A stretch of DNA of 64,000 nt, from NCBI GenBank assembly GCA_947627325.1, contig CANQVO010000005.1:62001-126000 (forward strand), read 5' to 3'. The notes below the pieces were generated by a model that saw nothing but the letters and a program-made list of their open reading frames with translations, was not told the DNA's origin and did no database searches. A program made the translations under genes and the position numbers. Origin of the DNA: an uncultured Oscillospiraceae bacterium. GTDB lineage: Bacteria; Bacillota; Clostridia; Oscillospirales; Oscillospiraceae. Below, in pieces: positions 18,918 to 27,526 of this stretch; position 1 is the first letter of the stretch; each line of letters opens with the position of its first letter.

Positions 18918-20213
18918 ATGCGGTTTGCCATCTGCACCCTGGGGTGCAAGGTCAATCAATATGAGTCCCAGGCCCTGGAGCGCCAGGGGGCGGCCCGGGG
19001 CCACACCCAGGTGGCCTGGGAGGCGGAGGCGGAGGTGTATATCGTCAACACCTGCACCGTCACCAACCTGGCCGACCAGAAGGACCGGCAGGTCATCCGC
19101 CGGGTCCGCCGGGAGCGGCCCGGGGCCCTGCTGTGCGTGTGCGGCTGTTTTCCCCAGACCCACCCCGGCGCGGCGGAGGCGCTGGGGGCGGACCTGGTGT
19201 GCGGCACCGGGGACCGGGGCCGGTTCTGGGACCTGGTGGAGGCGCGGCTCCGCTCCCCCGGGCCCGTGGGCGGGGCGGTGGACGACGCCATGGGCCGCCG
19301 GGTCTTTGAGGAGCTGCCCGCCGGAGGGCTGGCGGGGCGGACCCGGTGTATGCTCAAGGTGGAGGACGGCTGTACCAACTTCTGCGCCTACTGCATCATC
19401 CCCTACGCCCGGGGCCCGGTGCGCTCCCTCCCCCTGGAGCGGGCGGCGGCCCAGGCCGCCGCCATGGCGGAGGCGGGGTACCGGGAGATGGTGCTCACCG
19501 GCATCGAGCTCTCCTCCTGGGGCCGGGACCTGCCCGGCCGGCCGGAATTGGCCGACCTTATCGAGGCCCTGGCCGCCGCCGCGCCGGGGATGCGCCTGCG
19601 CCTGGGCAGTCTGGAGCCGAGGACGGTGACGGAGGACTTCTGCCGCCGGGTCCGCGCCCTGCCCGGCGTCTGCCCCCACTTCCACCTGTCCTTGCAGTCG
19701 GGCTGTGACAGGACGCTGAAGGCCATGGGCCGCCGGTACGACAGCGGGCGGTTTTGGGAGTCGGTAGAGCTCCTGCGAAGCGCCTACGGAGACCCCGGCC
19801 TCACCACCGATCTCATCGTGGGCTTTCCCGGGGAGACGGAGGCGGACTTCCGGGAGAGCCTGGCCTTTGTGGAGAAGTGCGCCTTCTCCGCCATCCACGC
19901 CTTCCCCTACTCCCGCCGCCCGGGCACCCCGGCGGCGGAGATGGCAAATCAAGTCCCCAACGCCGAGAAAAAGCGCCGGGCCGGGGAGGCCGGGGCCCTG
20001 GGCCGGGCCCTCCGGCGGCGGTATCTGGAGCGGCTGGTGGGCCAGACCCTGGAGGTGCTGTTTGAGGAAAACCAGGACGGTTTTTCCCAGGGCCACGCCC
20101 CCAACTACGCCCTGGTCAAGGTCCCCGCCGGGGAGGACCTCCACAACCAGCTCCGCCCCGTCCTCATCCGGGGGGTGGGGGACGGCTTCGTGACCGGCGT
20201 TCTGGCGGACTGA
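18918..20213 (+). CDS. mtaB: tRNA (N6-threonylcarbamoyladenosine-37 C2)-methylthiotransferase MtaB
   Basis: This 431-aa radical-SAM methylthiotransferase turns t6A37 into ms2t6A37 in ANN-decoding tRNAs. The N-terminal UPF0004 domain binds the auxiliary 4Fe-4S cluster: TLGCKVNQYES (Cys-8), NTCTVTN and VCGCFPQ. The radical SAM motif CTNFCAYCIIP (C-x3-C-x2-C) follows, and a C-terminal TRAM-like region ends the protein. The spelling VNQYES and NTCTVT distinguishes MtaB from MiaB and RimO. A GGGGG ribosome site precedes the ATG. The product closes with a strong terminator. Confidence 0.95.
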   Translation: MRFAICTLGCKVNQYESQALERQGAARGHTQVAWEAEAEVYIVNTCTVTNLADQKDRQVIRRVRRERPGALLCVCGCFPQTHPGAAEALGADLVCGTGDRGRFWDLVEARLRSPGPVGGAVDDAMGRRVFEELPAGGLAGRTRCMLKVEDGCTNFCAYCIIPYARGPVRSLPLERAAAQAAAMAEAGYREMVLTGIELSSWGRDLPGRPELADLIEALAAAAPGMRLRLGSLEPRTVTEDFCRRVRALPGVCPHFHLSLQSGCDRTLKAMGRRYDSGRFWESVELLRSAYGDPGLTTDLIVGFPGETEADFRESLAFVEKCAFSAIHAFPYSRRPGTPAAEMANQVPNAEKKRRAGEAGALGRALRRRYLERLVGQTLEVLFEENQDGFSQGHAPNYALVKVPAGEDLHNQLRPVLIRGVGDGFVTGVLAD

Positions 20214-20238
20214 CCGGCCCGCCCAAAAACGGAAAAAG

Positions 20239-20273
20239 CGGACGGCATGGCAGAGGCCATGCCGTCCGTTTTT
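20239..20273 (+). terminator. Terminator of mtaB (works for ftsH side as well)
   Basis: CGGACGGCATGGC (20239-20251) pairs with GCCATGCCGTCCG (20256-20268) around AGAG and is followed by T5. An A5 run upstream of the stem also gives a tail on the minus strand for ftsH. Confidence 0.88.
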
Positions 20274-20311
20274 CTCGGTCTGTCCGCCCGGCGCGGGGCC
20301 GGGGCGTCTGG

Positions 20312-22276
<1,965 letters not shown>

Positions 22277-22320
22277 AAAAAGTCCCTCCTTTTGGAAAAG
22301 GGGATGGGTACGCTGTGGTT

Positions 22321-22349
22321 ATTCTAACACATCGCCCCCCGGAATACAA
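22321..22349 (-). promoter_or_regulatory. Extended -10 promoter for ftsH
   Basis: On the minus strand TTGTAT (22344-22349) is 17 bases from TAGAAT (22321-22326), with TGT directly before the -10. It lies about 45 bases before the ftsH TTG start. Confidence 0.75.
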
Positions 22350-22383
22350 GAAGCCGCGCTGTAAACTTTCTGTGACCGCCCCC

Positions 22384-22412
22384 TTTTCATTTGGGCCTTT
22401 TTGTGGTATGAT
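22384..22412 (+). promoter_or_regulatory. Extended -10 promoter for rlmB
   Basis: TTTTCA (22384-22389) is 17 bases from TATGAT (22407-22412), with TGG immediately before the -10. The -35 sits in a 16-base block CCCCTTTTCATTTGGG (22380-22395) that recurs exactly at the zapA promoter (55276-55291). Confidence 0.65.
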
Positions 22413-22456
22413 GGTAGAGGTAAAATTTTGTCTTTTGTTGGAAAGGGGGCGGCGGC

Positions 22457-23233
22457 GTGTCTCAGCGGGAGTATCAGGCCCGGCAGGAGCAGGCCGACGG
22501 CGTCATCGAAGGCCGCAACGCCGTGCTGGAGGCCCTGCGGGCCGGGGCGGCGGTGGACAAGCTGTACCTGGCCAAGGGGGAGGTGGACGCCGCCCTGCGG
22601 CACCTGGCCTCCGCCGCCCGGGCCGGCGGCGCGGTGGTGGTGGAGTGCGACCGGCGGAAGCTGGACGCCATGAGCCTCACCCACGCCCACCAGGGGGTCA
22701 TCGCCGTCACCGCCGTGCGGGAGTACGCCGACGTGGACGACATTCTCACCGTGGCCCGGGAGAAGGGGGAGCCCCCCCTGATCGTGGTCTGCGACGAGCT
22801 CAGCGACCCCCACAACCTGGGGGCGGTGATCCGCACCGCCGAGTGCGCCGGGGCCCACGGGGTCATCATCCCCAAGCGCCGCTCCGCCGGGCTCACCGCC
22901 GTGGTAGCCAAGACCTCGGCGGGGGCGGTGAGCTATGTGCCGGTGGCCCGGGTGCCCAACCTGACCGCCTGTTTGAAGGAGCTGAAGGACAAGGGCCTGT
23001 GGGTCTACGGCGCCACCGCCCAGAGCCAGACCCAGATCTATGAGGCCGATCTGAAGGGCCCCGCCGCCATCGTCATCGGCAGCGAGGGCTTTGGGATGTC
23101 CCGGCTGGTGGAGGAGACCTGCGACGTGCTGGTGTCCATCCCCATGGCCGGGCAGTTGAACTCGTTGAACGCCAGCGCCGCCGCCGCCATCTTGCTCTAC
23201 GAGGCGGTGCGCCAGCGCCTGGGAAAGGGGTGA
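22457..23233 (+). CDS. rlmB: 23S rRNA (guanosine-2251 2'-O)-methyltransferase RlmB (TrmH family)
   Basis: This 258-aa SPOUT methyltransferase methylates the P-loop guanosine of 23S rRNA using SAM. It has an N-terminal substrate-binding domain (VIEGRNAVLEALRAG, about 16-90) and a C-terminal trefoil-knot domain with DPHNLGAVIRTAECAG (motif 1), GSEGFGMSR (motif 2) and IPMAGQLNSLNASAAAAILL (motif 3). The start is GTG at 22457, with GGAAAGGGGG upstream. It is 9 bases from the next gene, indicating an operon with the membrane protein at 23243. Confidence 0.93.
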   Translation: MSQREYQARQEQADGVIEGRNAVLEALRAGAAVDKLYLAKGEVDAALRHLASAARAGGAVVVECDRRKLDAMSLTHAHQGVIAVTAVREYADVDDILTVAREKGEPPLIVVCDELSDPHNLGAVIRTAECAGAHGVIIPKRRSAGLTAVVAKTSAGAVSYVPVARVPNLTACLKELKDKGLWVYGATAQSQTQIYEADLKGPAAIVIGSEGFGMSRLVEETCDVLVSIPMAGQLNSLNASAAAAILLYEAVRQRLGKG

Positions 23234-23242
23234 GGACGGGGT

Positions 23243-25651
23243 ATGGATCAAACACCCATCGACGGCGGCGAACAGCTCAGCCTGGAGGACATTCTGGCCG
23301 AATTCGCCCCGGTGGACGCCCCCGCGTCCCCATCCGTGGATACGGCCCCCCCGGCGGCCCCCGTCCCGGCGGACGCGGAAAAACCCGCCCCGGACAGCGC
23401 GCAAAACCCAGCCCCGAATCGCGCGGAAATGCCCGTCCCGGCGGGTCAGACGGAGGGCGGCCCGGAAACAGCCGCCCCGGAGAAGCCTGCCGCGGCGGAC
23501 AAGAAGAAACCCGCCTCGAAAAAGCCCGCCCCGGCCCGCAAGGAGAAGGCCGCCTCTAAGGAGCCCGCCCCGGAGAAGTCTACCTTGACAGGCAAAGAAA
23601 CGCCCGCGCCTAAAAGTTCCGCCCAGGAAACGGCCCCGACGGGGGACGCAACCCCGGCGGAGCAGGCGAAGTCCGCCCCGGAAGGGAACGCGGCCCCGAC
23701 AGACAAGGGAGAGGCGGTCCCGGCGGAGGGCGCCGGGGAAAAACTCCCCTGGTGGAAGCGCAAGGCCCAGCCCACCCATCTCAGCGAGAAGGTCATCCAG
23801 CTTCCCGAAGCGGACCGGTCGGTGACCGGCCGGATCGGCCGGCTCATCGAGAAGGGGGACCGCTACGCCCAGACCATGTTTGAAGGGGACGAGCCGGAGG
23901 ACCCGGAGCAGACCCGGCGGGAGCGGCTGCTGCCCGGGGTGGACTGGGAGGCGGAGCCCACCCACGCCCCCGCCCCCCGGCGGCACCGGGTGCTCCGCCG
24001 GCCCAAGCCGGACGTGCCCCCGGCCAAGCTGGCCCAGCGGTACAAGAAGGGCCTGGCCCTGCTCCACACCCGGGCCCTGCTGGCCCTGCTGTGGTTCCTG
24101 CCCCAGCTCTACCTGGCCCTGGCCCCCGGCCTGGGCCTGCCCCTGCCCTATCTGGACCCGGCCAACACCGCCCTGCTCTACCAACTCTCCGCCGCGGCTC
24201 TGGCCGTCAGCGCTCTGCTGTGCGCCGATGTGCTGGGCCGGGGGCTGGTGTGCCTGTTCCGCCTGCGGCTGGAGGGGGAGACGCTTTTGCTCTTCGCCGT
24301 GCTCGCCGCGGCAGCGGACGCCCTGACCGCCCCCCTCCTGGGGGACACGCGGCGGGGCGCGCCCTTCTGCCCGGTGGTGGCGCTTTGTCTGTTCTTCGCC
24401 CTGTGGGGGCGGTTTTTGAAGCGGCGGGGGCTGTGGCGCTCCTGCCGGGCCGCCGCCGGGGCCGCCGAGCCCTATCTGGTCACCCTGGACGAGAAGATGT
24501 GGAACGGCCGGGACAGCTTTACCAAGTGGTCGGGCACCGTGGAGGGCTACGGCAGTCAGGTCCAGGACACCGACGCGGTCCAGCGGGCCTACCACGCCGC
24601 CGCCCCGCTGATCCTCCTCTGCGCCGGGCTCTTTGCCCTGCTGGCCTCCGTGGGGCGGCGGGAGCCCCGGCTCTTCTTCTGGTGCCTCTCCGCCGGGCTC
24701 ACCGCCGGGTGCGGCCTGGCCGCCTTTTTGACCTACTCCCTGCCCTACTCCTCCCTCAGCCGTCGCCTGGCTAAGGTCGGCGCGGCACTGGGCGGCTGGG
24801 ACGGCGTGGGCTGGCGGGGCCGGGGCCAGGGGGTCATCCTCACCGACACCGACCTCTTCCCCCCCGGAAGCGTCAACCTAAACGGCATCAAGCTGGTGGG
24901 GGACGTGTCCCTGGAGACTTCCCTGGCCTACACCGCCACCCTCATCCAAAAGACGGGCAGCGGCCTGGAAAAGCCCTTTTCCGATATGCTCCGGGCCAAG
25001 GGCGGGCTGTGCCGCAAGGTGAGCCAGGTGATGTTCCACGAAGGGGGCGTCACCGGGGTCATCTCCGGCCAGAACATCACCGTAGGCTCGGGGGCCTTTA
25101 TGGAGCTGATGGGGGTGAACGTGCCCCCGGGGCTGAAGGTGAAGACCGCCGTGTTCTGCGCCATCGACGGCGCGCTGGCCGCCATCTTCGCCCTGAACTA
25201 CGCCCTCCACCCCGCCATCGCCCAGGCCATCGACGTGCTGGTGGAAAACGGCATGGACCCCATCCTGGCCACCCGGGACCCCCTCATCATCCCCGATATG
25301 CTCCGCCAGCGGTTCAAGCTGCCGGTGGACCGCATGGAGTTCCCCAGCCTGGACCGGCGGCGGGAGCTGTCCTCCAAGCGGGCGGAACACGAGCGGACGC
25401 TCACCGCCGTCCTCTGCCGGGAGGGCCTGGGGCCCTATGCCGAGGCGGTGGTGGGCAGCCGGCGGCTCCAGGGCGCGGTGCGCTGGGGGCTCTTTTTCGA
25501 CCTGCTGGGCGCGGCGGCGGGGCTGGTGCTGTCCTTCTACCTCTGCCTGACCCGGGCCTTCGCCTCCCTGACCCCGGGGCTCATGCTGGTCTTTCTGCTC
25601 TTGTGGCTGGTGCCCGCCGCCCTGATCTCCGGCTGGGCAAACCAATATTGA
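23243..25651 (+). CDS. P-type-ATPase-like membrane protein with degenerate catalytic motif
   Basis: This 802-aa protein begins with about 170 residues of Ala/Pro/Lys/Glu-rich, probably disordered sequence, then a basic linker and at least six hydrophobic segments (about 275-510 plus a C-terminal pair, 735-795). Between them lies a cytoplasmic region resembling the P/N domains of P1B ATPases. EGGVTGVISGQNITVGSG matches the metal-ATPase N-domain GxVxG..V..G pattern, and VFCAIDGALAAIFALNY matches VAVDGxLAGxIAL. Where DKTGTLT should stand is LTDTDLFPPGSV, and no GDGxNDAP hinge is present. It is therefore probably not a transport ATPase. It sits 9 bases downstream of rlmB. Role unknown. Confidence 0.8.
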   Translation: MDQTPIDGGEQLSLEDILAEFAPVDAPASPSVDTAPPAAPVPADAEKPAPDSAQNPAPNRAEMPVPAGQTEGGPETAAPEKPAAADKKKPASKKPAPARKEKAASKEPAPEKSTLTGKETPAPKSSAQETAPTGDATPAEQAKSAPEGNAAPTDKGEAVPAEGAGEKLPWWKRKAQPTHLSEKVIQLPEADRSVTGRIGRLIEKGDRYAQTMFEGDEPEDPEQTRRERLLPGVDWEAEPTHAPAPRRHRVLRRPKPDVPPAKLAQRYKKGLALLHTRALLALLWFLPQLYLALAPGLGLPLPYLDPANTALLYQLSAAALAVSALLCADVLGRGLVCLFRLRLEGETLLLFAVLAAAADALTAPLLGDTRRGAPFCPVVALCLFFALWGRFLKRRGLWRSCRAAAGAAEPYLVTLDEKMWNGRDSFTKWSGTVEGYGSQVQDTDAVQRAYHAAAPLILLCAGLFALLASVGRREPRLFFWCLSAGLTAGCGLAAFLTYSLPYSSLSRRLAKVGAALGGWDGVGWRGRGQGVILTDTDLFPPGSVNLNGIKLVGDVSLETSLAYTATLIQKTGSGLEKPFSDMLRAKGGLCRKVSQVMFHEGGVTGVISGQNITVGSGAFMELMGVNVPPGLKVKTAVFCAIDGALAAIFALNYALHPAIAQAIDVLVENGMDPILATRDPLIIPDMLRQRFKLPVDRMEFPSLDRRRELSSKRAEHERTLTAVLCREGLGPYAEAVVGSRRLQGAVRWGLFFDLLGAAAGLVLSFYLCLTRAFASLTPGLMLVFLLLWLVPAALISGWANQY

Positions 25652-25676
25652 CGCTCCCGGGGCGTTGCGCTATAAT
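25648..25676 (+). promoter_or_regulatory. Sigma-A-type promoter for proS
   Basis: TTGACG (25648-25653), 17 bases, then TATAAT (25671-25676). The -35 overlaps the TGA stop codon (25649-25651) of the preceding membrane protein gene. Confidence 0.85.
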
Positions 25677-25723
25677 AGGGGGCGCTGAAGACGTTATTTC
25701 TATCGTAAAGGATGGATCGATAC

Positions 25724-27163
25724 ATGGCTGAAAACAAAAAGCAGGTGGAGCAGATCACCGACATGGAGGTGGACTTCGCCCAGTGGTACACCGACGTGTG
25801 CACCAAGGCGGACCTCATCGGCTATACAAGCGTGAAGGGGATGTTCATCCTCCGCCCCTACGGCTACGCCATCTGGGAGAATATCCAGCGGGAGATGGAC
25901 GCGCGCTTCAAGGCCACCGGCCACACCAACGTGGCCATGCCCCTGCTCATCCCCGAGAGCCTGCTCCAAAAGGAGAAGGACCACGTGGAGGGCTTCGCCC
26001 CGGAGTGCGCCTGGGTCACCATGGGGGGCAGCGAGAAGCTGGACGAGCGGCTGTGCGTCCGCCCCACCAGCGAGACGCTGTTCTGCGAGCACTGGAGCCA
26101 GATCGTCCACTCCTGGCGGGACCTGCCCCTGCTCTACAACCAGTGGTGCTCGGTCCTGCGCTGGGAGAAGACTACCCGGCCCTTCCTGCGCCACCGGGAG
26201 TTCCTCTGGCAGGAGGGCCACACCCTCCACGCCACCGCCCAGGAGGCCATCGAGGAGACTGAGCGGATGCTCAACGTCTACGCCGACATCTGCGAGAACA
26301 TCCTGGCTATGCCGGTGGTGAAGGGGATCAAGACCGACAAGGAGAAGTTCGCCGGCGCGGAGCGGACCTACACCATCGAGTGCATGATGCACGACCGCAA
26401 GGCCCTCCAAAACGGCACCAGCCACTACTTTGGCGACGGCTTCGCCAAGGCCTTTGACATCGCCTTCACCGACAAGGACAACACCCAAAAGACCCCCTTT
26501 GAGACCTCCTGGGGCTTCACCACCCGCACCATCGGCGGCGTCATCATGACCCACGGGGACAACCGGGGCCTGGTCCTGCCCCCCCGGGTGGCCCCCATCC
26601 AGGCCATCGTCATCCCCGTCGCCATGCACAAGGAGGGGGTGCTGGACGCGGCAAACGCCCTGCTGGCCCGCTTGAAGGCCGCCGGGATCCGGGCGGACAT
26701 GGACGACTCCGACCAGTCCATGGGCTGGAAGGCCGCGGAGTATGAGATGAAGGGCATCCCCCTGCGGGTGGAGATCGGGCCCAAGGACATGGAGAAGGAC
26801 CAGTGCTGTATCTGCCGCCGGGACAGCGGGGAGAAGGTCTTCGTCCCCCTGGCGGCGCTGGAGGAGACGGTCAAGCGGCTGCTGGACGAGGTCCACGACG
26901 GGCTCTACGCCCGGGCGAAAAAGAACCTGGAGGACCACACCAGGGCCTGCCACAGTGTGGAGGAGGTCAAGACCTTCATGGAGACGGAGGGTGGCTTTGC
27001 CAAGACCATGTGGTGCGGGGACGAGGCCTGCGAGATCGCCATGAAGGAGCGGGCCGGGGTGTCCTCCCGGTGCATCCCCTTCGCCCAGGAGCATTTGGGC
27101 GACGTCTGCCCCGTCTGCGGCAAGCCCGCCAAGCAGATGATCTACTGGGGCGTGGCCTATTAA
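25724..27163 (+). CDS. proS: Prolyl-tRNA synthetase, archaeal/eukaryotic (type 3) form
   Basis: This 479-aa class II synthetase charges tRNA-Pro. It lacks the inserted editing domain of the long bacterial ProRS and carries a C-terminal zinc-like domain (CGDEAC.. CPVCGKPAKQM), both type-3 features. Motif 2 is LRWEKTTRPFLRHREFLWQEGHT, and motif 3 includes GGVIMTHGDNRGLVLPPRVAP. The ATG at 25724 is preferred to 25712, since AAAGGATGG at 25707-25715 is about 9 bases upstream of the former and overlaps the latter. It is followed after 33 bases by the 74-aa gene. Confidence 0.97.
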   Translation: MAENKKQVEQITDMEVDFAQWYTDVCTKADLIGYTSVKGMFILRPYGYAIWENIQREMDARFKATGHTNVAMPLLIPESLLQKEKDHVEGFAPECAWVTMGGSEKLDERLCVRPTSETLFCEHWSQIVHSWRDLPLLYNQWCSVLRWEKTTRPFLRHREFLWQEGHTLHATAQEAIEETERMLNVYADICENILAMPVVKGIKTDKEKFAGAERTYTIECMMHDRKALQNGTSHYFGDGFAKAFDIAFTDKDNTQKTPFETSWGFTTRTIGGVIMTHGDNRGLVLPPRVAPIQAIVIPVAMHKEGVLDAANALLARLKAAGIRADMDDSDQSMGWKAAEYEMKGIPLRVEIGPKDMEKDQCCICRRDSGEKVFVPLAALEETVKRLLDEVHDGLYARAKKNLEDHTRACHSVEEVKTFMETEGGFAKTMWCGDEACEIAMKERAGVSSRCIPFAQEHLGDVCPVCGKPAKQMIYWGVAY

Positions 27164-27196
27164 GCCCTCCGGGCGGGAAAAAAGGAGGAAATTTTC

Positions 27197-27421
27197 ATGG
27201 ATATCAAGGCGAAGATCGAGGAGCTGGTCAAGAAGGTCACCAGCGACCCACAGGCCAAAGAGCTGTTCCAGAAAAACCCCATCCAGGCGGTGGAGAAGGT
27301 GCTGGGCGTGGACCTGCCCGATGACCAGGTCAAGGCCATCGTGGACGGCGTCAAGGCCAAGCTGGCCGGAGACAAACTGGCCGGCGCGGCGGACGCCCTG
27401 AAGGGCCTGCTGGGGAAGTAA
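27197..27421 (+). CDS. Small helical protein, 74 aa, unknown function
   Basis: MDIKAKIEELVKKVTSDPQ begins an amphipathic, Lys/Ala-rich protein with the pattern ELFQKNPIQAVEKVLGVDLPDDQV, then a predicted second helix and an Ala/Gly/Leu tail. The NPxxAVEKxLGVDLPDD block resembles the leader region of Nif11/nitrile-hydratase-like peptides, but no cleavage motif, core peptide or modification enzyme is present, so I do not call it a RiPP. AAAGGAGGAAATTTTTC is a very strong ribosome site. It is likely cotranscribed with proS and ended by two tandem terminators, suggesting high expression. Confidence 0.8.
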   Translation: MDIKAKIEELVKKVTSDPQAKELFQKNPIQAVEKVLGVDLPDDQVKAIVDGVKAKLAGDKLAGAADALKGLLGK

Positions 27422-27434
27422 AACCTATCGAACG

Positions 27435-27478
27435 CGCATAAAAGAACCTCCCGGTCAGCCGGGAGGTTCTTTTATGCG
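27435..27478. terminator. 20-bp bidirectional terminator hairpin
   Basis: A perfect 20-bp stem (27435-27454 with 27459-27478, loop TCAG) has AAAAGAA/TTCTTTT inside its arms. It is the first of two hairpins between the 74-aa gene and the convergent LRR-SLH gene. Confidence 0.75.
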
Positions 27479-27483
27479 TGGGA

Positions 27484-27519
27484 AGCGCCCCGGAGGCGAC
27501 CGCCTCCGGGGCGCTTTTT
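27484..27519 (+). terminator. Second tandem terminator
   Basis: AGCGCCCCGGAGGCG (27484-27498) pairs with CGCCTCCGGGGCGCT (27501-27515) and is followed by TTTTT, a strong plus-strand terminator immediately before the LRR-SLH stop codon. Confidence 0.85.
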
Positions 27520-27526
27520 GGGTCCA

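Noticed and set aside
27197..27421. Nif11-type RiPP leader peptide
   Set aside because: The resemblance is limited to one short block; there is no Gly-Gly cleavage site, core region or modifying enzyme.
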